Assembly: GCF_000969985.1 (NCBI RefSeq)
Contig: NZ_CP009526.1
Coordinates: 2,728,001-2,792,000, forward strand
Length of the DNA: 64,000 nucleotides
Direction of reading: 5' to 3'
DNA from: Methanosarcina barkeri str. Wiesmoor
GTDB taxonomy: Archaea > Halobacteriota > Methanosarcinia > Methanosarcinales > Methanosarcinaceae
This document shows, in pieces, positions 26,868-35,604 of the stretch. Under the pieces are notes generated by a model that saw only the letters and a list, made by a program, of their open reading frames with translations, was not told the origin of the DNA and did no database searches. Every line of letters starts with the position of its first letter. Position 1 is the stretch's first letter. The position numbers and the translations under genes were made by a program.

Positions 26868-27282
26868 TAGACCCCTTGAAAAATGATTAGTTTTTTAAGG
26901 AATATTAAACCTTATTTGCCAAATATAATGTAGTGTCAGCCTTCCCCCCAGTTAAGGTACATTCATTAAATGATCTATTTGCTGTTTAAATGACTTAAGT
27001 ACTTTAATTGGTAAATTAAACGTTGATTTTTCCTTACTTTTAACATTGAATTTTGTATGGATGAAAATGACATCAGATGCCTTATTTATAAATAAATATA
27101 AATTGTAAAAGAATAAAGTATTTATCTCAATTTTTTCTTGATTTAAAAGAGTATTATAAATTGTTTATCTAAAAAATTGATTTTTAGAGTGTACCTTAAT
27201 TGGGGAAACTCTAAATGCATACCTATCATCTAAAATAAGCATTGTCTGCCCTTAGTTTTAGTACTGATTTGGAAGGACCCTA
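26868..27282. repeat. 414-bp repeat, right copy of an inverted pair
   Basis: This is the reverse complement of 18521-18934, including the nested unit bounded by CCCCAGTTAAGGTACA and TGTACCTTAATTGGGG. Together the two copies bracket the histidine kinase, the acyltransferase and the nested IS elements. Confidence 0.85.
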
Positions 27283-27396
27283 ATTGAATAATATTATTCA
27301 GCTATCAAGAATTTTCCCAATAGATCATAGAGCATTCAGGTCATGAATTCGGCTTCGTCATAACTTTGTACAAAAAAGAACCGATCTAAAAAATCA

Positions 27397-27605
27397 AAGT
27401 TGAGCTGGCGCACCCCGCTGCAATCAACGGGATATGTTCGCGCCACCGCTCCAAATTCCTTTAAAGGGAAAAATAACCCTAAACAATTTAGTTTGAGCAG
27501 AAATTAATAACCGAAGATGTAATTGAGAAATCACATTAATTATCAACGGTTACCGGGGAAGTTATCCATCCCCGCAGCAAGCTAGCAGGGCATTCAACTG
27601 AAATA
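27397..27605. mobile_element. Non-autonomous IS200-like element (PATE), copy 1
   Basis: About 210 bp with hairpin-forming ends. One is CACCCCGCTGCAATCAACGGG, shortened here to the pairing blocks CCCCG and CGGG; the other is ATCCCCGCAGCAAGCTAGCAGGG with pairing blocks GCAAGC and GCTAGC nearby. Spacing and sequence resemble the two ends of the IS200 at 17.7-18.4 kb, but no transposase lies between them. A second copy lies at 28010-28215. Confidence 0.55.
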
Positions 27606-27641
27606 AACAAACATGAAATTCTTCTAATTACAGGCACAAAG

Positions 27642-27776
27642 AAATGAAAGTACTCTACCTCACCTTTTTTAGCGATTGAATTCCTCATTACTTTGGGAAG
27701 TAGGATTGTACTTATTTTGGTTTTTCAAACCATTGCTAAACTAATCAGTGAATTGCCATCGAAAGCTTAGATGTGA
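27642..27776. repeat. Dispersed 140-bp repeat, copy 2
   Basis: Same-orientation partner of 23138-23276, sharing ATGAAAGTACT, TTTTGGTTTTTC and CATCGAAAGCT blocks. Confidence 0.7.
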
Positions 27777-28009
27777 TTAGGAGCAGAAATGAAAAAGGAG
27801 CAGGAAGAACCAGTTTTGTTCCATACTTTCATGCTAATTAGTTGATCCGGAACGAAATAAGAAAGTTAATATATTAATAAATATAAAATTTATTATATAA
27901 ATAAACTGTCAAATTATAAAGTATAAATTAAATATCGCAGTTTGTAGTGAAAAATAATTAACTAAAACAGGGTCACTGGAAATTATCTGATTTCTAACAT
28001 ACTAAGTCA

Positions 28010-28215
28010 AAGTTGGGCTGGCTCACCTTGCTGCAATCAACGGGTATGTTCACGCCCCCGCTCAAAATACCGTTAAAGGAGGCAATAACCCTAAACAATT
28101 TAGTTTGAGCAGAAGTTAACAATCGAAATATGTAATTGAAAATAATATTACATCAATGGTTACCGGGAAACTTTTCCATCCCGCAGCAAGCTAGCGGAGT
28201 ATTCAACTGAAAGAA
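28010..28215. mobile_element. Non-autonomous IS200-like element (PATE), copy 2
   Basis: This aligns with 27397-27605 from the GCTGCAATCAACGGG hairpin, through the shared block CCCTAAACAATTTAGTTTG, to the CCCGCAGCAAGCTAGC end. The copies have diverged, so these are old insertions. The rest of 27777-28713 is AT-rich and includes the leader of hdrA. Confidence 0.55.
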
Positions 28216-28627
28216 AACCAGCCAACAAAAAAGAATTAATGAAACCGGGCATTTGGATATACTGGAAATAATCTGAGTTCTAAAATATTTAATCAATTTC
28301 AGTAAATTTAGAAAAAAGCCTTATAAAATAAAGGTTTTGATTTTGTACAAAACACCTATATTTTTATTTAGTTCAAAAGATAATGTATAGCGATATATAA
28401 AAGTAACTGATTTGTGTCTGAGTGCCTAATTCACAACTGAGTACTAAATTATACTAAGTAATAACTTAACTGGTATTAGCAAATTCATGAACTTGAAATG
28501 TAAAACCTCTCTCAGTTCAAAAAAAGTCTTTGTTGATCAGCTGTACCAACCTGACTTTTCTGTATGGTAATATGTCCTGGATACACGGTTCTGAATTATG
28601 GTCCAGAAATTCTCAGAAATTATAACT

Positions 28628-28640
28628 TTCAAGTTATAAA
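28628..28640 (+). promoter_or_regulatory. Probable TATA box of the hdrA operon
   Basis: TTATAAAAACATG lies about 75-85 nt before the hdrA start, preceded by a purine-rich AACTTTCAAG that could serve as BRE. This implies a leader of roughly 50 nt. It is assigned by sequence only. Confidence 0.35.
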
Positions 28641-28713
28641 AACATGTTAAAAACGGATCACAACGTAATTGTTAACATTCAACATAAAACACAGGTATAT
28701 GGAGTCATCAATT

Positions 28714-31092
28714 ATGCGAATCGGAGTCTACATTTGCCACTGCGGGCTAAATATTGCTGGAGTAATAGATGTATTAGCTCTGCAGGAAATGGCGGCTAAA
28801 CTGGAAGATGTGGTGCTCGCCCGGGAAGTACAGTTTCTATGTTCCGATTCCGGACAGGAAGGCATCATTAAGGATATAAAAGAAAATAAAATCGACAGGG
28901 TTGTAATAGCTGCCTGCTCCCCAAGGCTGCATGAAAAGACCTTCAGGCATGTAATGGAAAAAGCCGGGTTGAACCCTTACCTTATGGAAATGGTAAATAT
29001 AAGGGAGCAGTGCTCATGGGTGCACGCCGATGACCCCCAGATGGCGACCCAGAAGGCTTTTGACCTTATAAGGATGGGAGTTGCAAAGGCAAAATTCCTC
29101 AAGGAGCTGAGTGCAACAAGTTCCAAAGCCAGCAGGAACGTTCTAATTATAGGAGGAGGAGTTGCCGGAATCGAAGCAGCCCTGAACCTTGCTGAAGCCG
29201 GCTTTCCAGTCACAATGGTAGAAAAAGAGTCCACAATCGGAGGCAAAATGGCCCTGATGAATGAGGTCTTTCCTACAAATGACTGCTCTATCTGTGTGCT
29301 TGCCCCTAAAATGACGGAAGTTCAGAACCATCCGAATATTACCCTTTACACCTATTCTGAAGTTACTGATATTTCCGGATCCGTCGGAAAATTCCATGTA
29401 AAAGTCACACGCAAGCCCAGGTTCATACTTGAAGACAAATGCAAAGGTTGTGTCGACCTCTGCTCTGCGGTCTGTCCCGTAGAAATCGAGAATCCCATGA
29501 ATTATGGGGTTGGAAAGACCAGAGCCATATATATGCCAATCCCCCAGTCTGTTCCTCAGGTAGTGCTCATAGACCCTGACCACTGTGTCGGCTGCGGGCT
29601 ATGTTTACAGGCCTGCCCTGCCGATGCTGTGGATTACGAGCAAAAGCCTGAAGAAATTGAGTTTGAAGCGGGAGCGGTTATTGTTTCAACAGGTTACCAG
29701 CTCTTTGATGCGTCAAGGAAAAAGGAGTACGGATTTGGAAAGTATCCTGATGTTATAACAAATATGCAGCTTGAGCGCATGCTTAACTCTGCAGGGCCAA
29801 CAGGCGGGAGAGTCATTGTACCTTCCACAGGCAAACCACCAAAAAGCGTTGCGTTTATTCAGTGTGTAGGGTCAAGAGATAAAACCGTTGGCAATGAATA
29901 CTGCTCAAGGGTTTGCTGCATGGCCGCACTTAAGAATTCTCAAATGGTTAAGGAACGTTATCCTGATACTGAGATCACAATTCATTACATCGACATCAGG
30001 GCTGCAGGGGAGATGTATGAGGAATACTATACAAGGACGCAGTCTATGGGCGTTGATTTCATCCGGGGAAAAGTTGCCGAAATTTACGCAGGCGAAGACG
30101 GTAGGCCTGTACTCCGTTATGAAGATACACTTGAATCCCGGATCGAAGAAGAGGCCTGTGACCTTGTCGTGCTTTCAACGGGCTATGAGCCCAGCAAATC
30201 AGCAGAAGGCATAGGCCGGATGTTAAATCTCGCCCGGCGGCCTGACAGATTCTTTGCAAGTGCCCACCCGAAAATGCGCCCTGTAGATGCCCCGGTCAGC
30301 GGAGTTTTCCTTGCAGGCTGCGCCTCAGGGCCTAAAGAGATCCAGGTTTCGATTGCCCAGGGAAGCGCATGTGCATCCAAGGTTATGCAGCTCCTCGGGA
30401 CAGGAGAGCTTGAAGCCGATCCCATGGGAGCTCATGTAGACCCTGAAAAATGCATAGGGTGCCGGACCTGTCTTGAGGTCTGTAAATTCGGGAAGATCAA
30501 GATCGAAAATAAAAAAGCTGTTGTAGACGAGGTTTCATGTTATGGCTGCGGAGACTGCAGTGCTGCATGTCCTGCAGGGGCAATCCAGATGCGGAACTTC
30601 GAAAACGAACAGATTCTTGCCCAGGTTAGGGAAGCAACTGCTCACAAGTCACAGAGTCCTTTCATAGTGGCGTTCCTCTGCAACTGGTGCAGTTACGCCT
30701 GTGCAGATCTGACCGGGATGTCAAGGCTCCATTACCCGACAAACATCAGGGTTATCCGTACAATGTGCTCGGCAAGGGTAAACCCGGAATTCGTGCTTGA
30801 AGCCTTAAAAGGCGGAGCCGACGGAGTACTTGTTGCGGGCTGCAGGATGGACGAGTGCCATTACATACATGGGAACTTTGATGCAAAACAGAGGATGGAT
30901 GTCTTACAGGAAGTTCTTAAGGAAATCGGACTCGACCCCAGACGGCTGAGGACCCTCTGGATCTCGGCCGCGGAAGGAGAACGTTTCTCAAACACAATTA
31001 CCGAGTTTGTAAAGGAACTTGAAGGAATCGGACCAATAGGAACCGAGTTCAAGCTTGAAGAAACCGGAACCGAACTTGAGGAGGTGGCATAA
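28714..31092 (+). CDS. hdrA: Heterodisulfide reductase subunit A fused to MvhD-like domain
   Basis: A soluble flavoprotein of about 792 residues that is the electron-bifurcating core of cytoplasmic heterodisulfide reductase (CoM-S-S-CoB reduction). It has an N-terminal iron-sulfur segment (VYICHCGLN), the FAD site LIIGGGVAGIEAALNLAEAG, and paired ferredoxin motifs CKGCVDLCSAVCP and CVGCGLCLQACP. A second pair, CIGCRTCLEVCKFG and CYGCGDCSAACPAG, follows. The C-terminal 140 residues are an MvhD-type [2Fe-2S] domain (CNWCSYAC...GVLVAGCRMDECHY). The start at 28714 has GGAG 9 nt upstream; longer frames lack one. HdrB and HdrC are not adjacent. The pairing with a polyferredoxin resembles the hdrA1-type locus of M. 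acetivorans, from memory. The stop overlaps the next start (TAATG). Confidence 0.9.
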   Translation: MRIGVYICHCGLNIAGVIDVLALQEMAAKLEDVVLAREVQFLCSDSGQEGIIKDIKENKIDRVVIAACSPRLHEKTFRHVMEKAGLNPYLMEMVNIREQCSWVHADDPQMATQKAFDLIRMGVAKAKFLKELSATSSKASRNVLIIGGGVAGIEAALNLAEAGFPVTMVEKESTIGGKMALMNEVFPTNDCSICVLAPKMTEVQNHPNITLYTYSEVTDISGSVGKFHVKVTRKPRFILEDKCKGCVDLCSAVCPVEIENPMNYGVGKTRAIYMPIPQSVPQVVLIDPDHCVGCGLCLQACPADAVDYEQKPEEIEFEAGAVIVSTGYQLFDASRKKEYGFGKYPDVITNMQLERMLNSAGPTGGRVIVPSTGKPPKSVAFIQCVGSRDKTVGNEYCSRVCCMAALKNSQMVKERYPDTEITIHYIDIRAAGEMYEEYYTRTQSMGVDFIRGKVAEIYAGEDGRPVLRYEDTLESRIEEEACDLVVLSTGYEPSKSAEGIGRMLNLARRPDRFFASAHPKMRPVDAPVSGVFLAGCASGPKEIQVSIAQGSACASKVMQLLGTGELEADPMGAHVDPEKCIGCRTCLEVCKFGKIKIENKKAVVDEVSCYGCGDCSAACPAGAIQMRNFENEQILAQVREATAHKSQSPFIVAFLCNWCSYACADLTGMSRLHYPTNIRVIRTMCSARVNPEFVLEALKGGADGVLVAGCRMDECHYIHGNFDAKQRMDVLQEVLKEIGLDPRRLRTLWISAAEGERFSNTITEFVKELEGIGPIGTEFKLEETGTELEEVA

Positions 31093-32552
31093 TGAGCGAA
31101 GAGCACACTGAACAGGAAGCTCACGTCTGCAGAGGCTGCTGCGAGGTCGGAGAAAATGAAGTTACAGAGCCTGAAGCCGATGGACTTGAAGCTGAGGAGT
31201 TGGAAGACGAGGATCTCGAAGCTGAAGCTCCAGAAACTGATGAGAGTGAAGCTCAGGAGAAGATCACGGTTACAACCAGCATGGACCTTCAAGGCTCCCA
31301 TTTTATCTATACACAGACAACCGATAAATCTATCAAGACTCTGGATTATGATTACAAGCGCTGCAATGGCTGTGGGATCTGTGCAGATATCTGCCCAACA
31401 AAAGCGCTTGAAATGGGGCCCCTTCATGAGATCGCAACCGGGCTTGATGCGCCTGCTGTGATGATGGACCTTGAGAAATGTACCTTCTGCAGGATGTGCT
31501 CAAACCTCTGCCCTGTTCATGCCATCACCTTTGAGGCTGTGGGTGAAGTTCCTGATGAGAAACGGTATCCGAAGTACGATGCCTTTGTTAATATTAACGA
31601 GAAATGCCTTCCCTGCGCTCTCTGTGAGGGAGCCTGTCCTCAGGACGCGATTGAAGTTGAGTTTACCTTCCCGAAAAAAGAGGAGATTGCGCCTTTAAAG
31701 GAAGGGGCAGAAGGGGAGATCGAAATTGACACTGAGAAGTGCAATTTCTGCGGAATCTGCGCCAGGTTCTGTGACGCCTTCATCCTGCTTGAGCGTGAAC
31801 CCACACCTGATAATCCCGTACCTTTCGAGCAGCTACTTGTGGACGAGGATAAATGCGATTATTGTGTGCTCTGTCAGGACCTCTGCCCTGAAGAAGCAAT
31901 AAAGGTTAAAGGTGAACGTCCCTGCGAGGCTCCGAAAGTTGAGGGAAATGTTAAGGTAGATGAGCTAAAGTGTACACAGTGTGCCCGCTGCAAGACCGTC
32001 TGTCCTTATGAAGCCATAGACTTGCAAAAACCTATGGAAGGAGAACTGAACCTTATTGAGACAAACCTGAAGGAATGCGACCCCCAGGGCTGTCGCGGCT
32101 GTTTCAATGTCTGTCCCTCCAAACTCTGGTATGTGCCTACAGATCCTGAAGACCCGAGAAAAATTGCTTTTAAGGAGGATTTCTGTACCTATTGTGGAGC
32201 CTGTGTGAAAGCATGTCATTTAGATGCTATTAAAGTGGACAGGACCGATGTCCACCACACTGAAATTCCTGATACACCCTGGGCTGCCCAGTGGAGGGAT
32301 GCAATTGAGTCCCTGAAAACTGGAGTAAGGAAAGGAGTCGACCGTGCAGTATCCAGGGAAACCGAGACTCTTAAAGCCCAGAAGTTCATGGGCATAACAC
32401 CACCCGGAGTTGACGAGGAAATGCTTGCAGCCGTGAAGGCAAAGCTTGAGTCTGTAATGCCAGCCCTCAGGAGTGCTAAGGTCAGGAAACTTTGGGAAAC
32501 TGACTCCCCGAAAAATACAGCTACAGCCGTGAAAAAGAAAATCAAAAGTTAA
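31092..32552 (+). CDS. Polyferredoxin with eight 4Fe-4S motifs
   Basis: A 486-residue electron-transfer protein. After an acidic, Glu-rich N terminus (about 60 residues, with an extra VCRGCC cluster) come eight cysteine motifs: CNGCGICADICP, CTFCRMCSNLCP, CLPCALCEGACP, CNFCGICARFCD, CDYCVLCQDLCP, CTQCARCKTVCP, GCRGCFNVCP and CTYCGACVKACH. The fourth and eighth lack the usual proline. The first start base is the last base of the hdrA stop and GAGGAGG precedes it, so the two are co-translated. The protein probably carries electrons between ferredoxin or F420-linked donors and HdrA. The C-terminal 90 residues are helical and unassigned. Confidence 0.9.
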   Translation: MSEEHTEQEAHVCRGCCEVGENEVTEPEADGLEAEELEDEDLEAEAPETDESEAQEKITVTTSMDLQGSHFIYTQTTDKSIKTLDYDYKRCNGCGICADICPTKALEMGPLHEIATGLDAPAVMMDLEKCTFCRMCSNLCPVHAITFEAVGEVPDEKRYPKYDAFVNINEKCLPCALCEGACPQDAIEVEFTFPKKEEIAPLKEGAEGEIEIDTEKCNFCGICARFCDAFILLEREPTPDNPVPFEQLLVDEDKCDYCVLCQDLCPEEAIKVKGERPCEAPKVEGNVKVDELKCTQCARCKTVCPYEAIDLQKPMEGELNLIETNLKECDPQGCRGCFNVCPSKLWYVPTDPEDPRKIAFKEDFCTYCGACVKACHLDAIKVDRTDVHHTEIPDTPWAAQWRDAIESLKTGVRKGVDRAVSRETETLKAQKFMGITPPGVDEEMLAAVKAKLESVMPALRSAKVRKLWETDSPKNTATAVKKKIKS

Positions 32553-32593
32553 AAGGTGAAAGTTGAAGAAAGTAAAAGTGAGAGTTGAAGAAA

Positions 32594-32628
32594 GTAAAAG
32601 TGAAAATGAAAATGAATTTTCACTTTAC
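32594..32628 (+). terminator. Hairpin after the hdrA-polyferredoxin operon
   Basis: GTAAAAGTGAAAAT pairs with ATTTTCACTTTAC across an 8-nt loop, about 40 nt past the stop. Two tandem copies of AGTTGAAGAAAGTAAAAGTG precede it. Confidence 0.5.
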
Positions 32629-32795
32629 TATTAAACCATTTTTACTTATTGGAAAAGACCTTAACAGAAAAACCTAATATATTAACTCAACATATTATTT
32701 AAGGTCTGCCTATTTGGAATCCATAACTTATAATCCTGAAAGCAGTACTTACTTTTTAAAATAAAACAGTTATGAGAATGAAATTGGTGATAAAT

Positions 32796-33011
32796 ATGCC
32801 AGAGAACATGAACTTAATAATTGGGGAAGCTGCGGGAGTATTGTATCATAAGCTAGAGGAAGGCGAATGCAGTTTGAACCAGATAAAGATTCACCTAAGT
32901 GACAATGGTTTTGATTCTCAAATAGCTTTAATGTCTATTGGCTGGCTTGCTAGAGAAGACAAAATAAGCGTTGATAAAGAATCTAATCGTTGGTATGTCC
33001 GATTGAAATAA
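32796..33011 (+). CDS. Small winged-helix protein (DUF2582-like)
   Basis: About 71 residues starting MPENMNLIIGEAAGVLYHKL. The core GECSLNQIKIHLSDNGFDSQIALMSIGWLAREDKI matches the DUF2582 winged helix-turn-helix family, small archaeal and bacterial proteins of unknown regulatory role. The frame is open upstream to 32772. GGTGA at 32786-32790 with 5-nt spacing selects the ATG at 32796. It stands alone and may bind DNA or act as a protein-interaction wing. Confidence 0.75.
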   Translation: MPENMNLIIGEAAGVLYHKLEEGECSLNQIKIHLSDNGFDSQIALMSIGWLAREDKISVDKESNRWYVRLK

Positions 33012-33092
33012 CCCTTATTGAATGTTTGGACGATATACTTGTTTTACATCAAAATGGTTTTCCATTTATACTTTTATTAGCTTGCTTTTCCT

Positions 33093-33518
33093 TCAAGACT
33101 TACTTTTTTCTCTTACAACCATAACAGGGACTTTTGAGTGTCGTACAACATTTACGGCAACGCTGCCTAAAAGCAGCCGATCAATTCCTGTTCTTCCAAG
33201 AGTGCCCATAACAATAATATCCATTTTTTCTTCTTCGGCGTATCGGATCAGCTCAGAGGCAGGATGGCCTTCAAGCAGGACACACTTGACATTAACATTT
33301 TCCATCTCTCCGATCCCTTTTACATAATTAACGGCGTCAGATCCGTCTTTTCTCAAAGCTTCATGCATTCTCTCCCAGTTAAAATCCACAGCCATCGAAG
33401 AAAAATACTCCGTGGATATTACATAAACTGCGTAAACCGTCCCTCCGCTTAACCTGGCAAGTTCTATCCCTTTATTGGCAGCAAGCCTTGAGCAAACCGA
33501 GCCGTCAGTTGCAATCAT
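33093..33518 (-). CDS. Universal stress protein (UspA family)
   Basis: A 141-residue UspA-fold protein. It begins MIATDGSVCSRLAANKGIEL and ends with the ATP-binding motif GTLGRTGIDRLLLGSVAVNVV (G-x2-G-x9-GS/T), then VPVMVVREK. Family members bind ATP and respond to stress. The start may be mis-set: the homologous N terminus usually reads ..KKIMIATDGS, and FKKI lies upstream without an ATG, GTG or TTG in reach. The ATG used has no good ribosome site. Monocistronic. Confidence 0.85.
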   Translation of the reverse strand: MIATDGSVCSRLAANKGIELARLSGGTVYAVYVISTEYFSSMAVDFNWERMHEALRKDGSDAVNYVKGIGEMENVNVKCVLLEGHPASELIRYAEEEKMDIIVMGTLGRTGIDRLLLGSVAVNVVRHSKVPVMVVREKSKS

Positions 33519-34516
33519 TATTTTCTTAAAAGTAACGTTCTCTATGTAAAATCCCCCATTTATTCATTCACCTGTAAGAAATATAATAGCATCGGGTTTC
33601 ATGAAGTGAAGATGCAAGATACTTGGTAAGATTTCTACATACACGTGAACTAGAGCAAAATTAACAGTTCATTAATTTTGTTTGATCCCAAATTATTTTC
33701 CTTTTTTAGTTTTCTATTGCAGTTATTCTCGTATACATGTGGTCTACTGTTTTGCCCCAACTTCGTATATGTTTCTTTTATATGACCATCCTACTATATG
33801 ATCATCCTACAGTTCCAAAAAGAATTGAAGTTTACTTAATGTTTAAATTTTAAGTAGCCTGCTGTTGTATTATGTATTGGACTTCAAACTGGTTTTGAGT
33901 CTGAGAAAATATATCAGGACGTAACAGTAGTTCACTAATTTTTACTTCCTCTTAAACAGTGCCTTTCGATATTCATAAAACAATGACAATGCTGCCAATC
34001 TCTTTTATCACCCAAATCTGGATACAAATGTAGCTTGCAAAGCTGTTGCACCCTTGATACAGCAAAATTTTGTTGATGTAGTTGATTTTCGAATATTTTA
34101 CTCTTTAATATCATAAATTACGCATTTAATATCATAAATCATGTATTTATTTACCAATATATTACGGTTAAGAAATATACCAATTTAGACTCAACATAGT
34201 TCAATCTCATATGGTCTTATATGAGTATAAATTGCATTGTTTTATTTTCTATATACATGACTGAATATAGTCGGACAATGTGTTTATATATGAGCTTTCT
34301 GGCCAAATCATCCGAATCAAAGATTCTGAAATAATTAATGATTCGAAAAAGTATGAAAAACGGATAGTTTAATGATCTGGTGAAAAAGTTTGTGGTTTAT
34401 ATATAATGTATTAGTAATAGTTTATGGAGTTCAAAAGTACTTTCCAGAGAACCCAGACTCCATAAAGTATACCCTAAGAGGCAGTGATTATGTTAGCTGT
34501 GCGAATATTTAAGCTT
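33519..34516. other. Long AT-rich intergenic region with a dispersed repeat
   Basis: No gene is visible. The segment about 33700-33925 (TTTTTAGTTTTCTATTGCAG ... TTTTGAGTCTGAGAAAATA) is similar in order and sequence to about 55478-55748, so both are copies of one intergenic repeat family of roughly 230-270 bp. The rest is composed of AT-rich runs. Confidence 0.55.
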
Positions 34517-34731
34517 GCCTTATTCGTTTTGGAAACGGATCTATGAATTGTATTACGGAGAAAGATGCAATTAGAATGAAAAATGAACTTGAAACCAATG
34601 GGAAAATTTTAACTGTAATGCCTAATGATATTGAATATTAATTATTTTTAAGAGACGATGGGAAAGGTACAAGACCTGATAAAACTGCTATTCTTGAGGA
34701 ATTGTTGAACACAATTAATACCAAAATATAA
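34517..34731 (+). pseudogene. Degenerate C-terminal fragment of a UPF0228 gene
   Basis: The frame reads FGNGSMNCITEKDAIRMKNE and LETNGKILTVMPNDIEY, a TAA, then LFLRDDGKGTRPDKTAILEE in the same frame. The first part is clearly homologous to the C terminus of the intact gene at 34877 (FGNGSMNWIPEKDAIKIKNE). It has no start and an internal stop, so it is a decayed tandem copy. Confidence 0.6.
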
Positions 34732-34876
34732 CTTTTTTATTGCGCATATATTATAGAAATTGAGCTATTTTTGGATAAGGTAATGTTTAAAAAATGGTTG
34801 TGTATTGCCATTGCACTGGCGTGCAAAAAATTCGAGATATCCGTATTCCCGCACTAGAACTCATTTGGTGGTTGGT

Positions 34877-35437
34877 ATGAGAAAAGTAAATGAGAAGATT
34901 GCTATTTTTATTTTACTTCTAACTCTCGTAATGATTGTGGGATTATTTATAAAAAGTTCAGTTGATAAAAAAACTCCAACTGATGTCGAAACTCCAGTCA
35001 AAGAATTACAAGTAAGTAGTTCAGCTATCGAATTTGAAGAAGGAATTACTGAACCCGAGGTTAAACATATTCTTGAAAATTGCAACTTGACCATGTATAG
35101 GCTGGATTACGATGTGGAAGACATAGCAGATAAATACTACATAAAAATAGAAAATAATAAAAATATCGTTATAGGAGACGAATTTAGATCTGCTCCTGAT
35201 AAAAAAAAGAGAGACTACTATATAATTTCTTTATCCGAACAAGCTATCGAGAATGAAAGCTTTCTTGAAATGCTGGATAAAAATAATCTTCAAATTAAAA
35301 AGTTCGTCTGGTGTGAACTTCATTTCGGAAATGGATCTATGAATTGGATTCCAGAGAAGGACGCAATTAAAATAAAAAATGAGCTTGAAATGAATGAGAC
35401 AGTTTTGAACGTATTCCTTAACTATATAGATGGGTAA
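34877..35437 (+). CDS. UPF0228 family membrane-anchored protein
   Basis: About 186 residues. An N-terminal helix (IAIFILLLTLVMIVGLFI) is followed by an extracytoplasmic domain with ITEPEVKHILENCNLTMYRL and DKYYIKIENNK, then WCELHFGNGSMNWIPEKDA near the end. This matches the UPF0228 family, a set of paralogues expanded in Methanosarcina with no known function. The ATG at 34877 has GGTGG upstream. The frame continues 24 codons further 5' to 34805 without a ribosome site. A broken paralogue lies immediately upstream. Confidence 0.8.
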   Translation: MRKVNEKIAIFILLLTLVMIVGLFIKSSVDKKTPTDVETPVKELQVSSSAIEFEEGITEPEVKHILENCNLTMYRLDYDVEDIADKYYIKIENNKNIVIGDEFRSAPDKKKRDYYIISLSEQAIENESFLEMLDKNNLQIKKFVWCELHFGNGSMNWIPEKDAIKIKNELEMNETVLNVFLNYIDG

Positions 35438-35604
35438 AAACGTACAGGATTATTTGATTTCTAAACTGAAAATAGAGAATACAAATGGCTAAGGAAATCG
35501 GGTTTATCGAAACCTCCATTTTATAGGGTGCTGGTATGAGCAAAATCCAGGAGGGAGTCGCTGATGTTGTTGCTTTTTAACGAGTCCATAAGTTGGGATT
35601 TAAA

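Noticed and set aside
28714-31092. Selenocysteine-containing HdrA
   Set aside because: No in-frame TGA is found, and Methanosarcina does not use selenocysteine.
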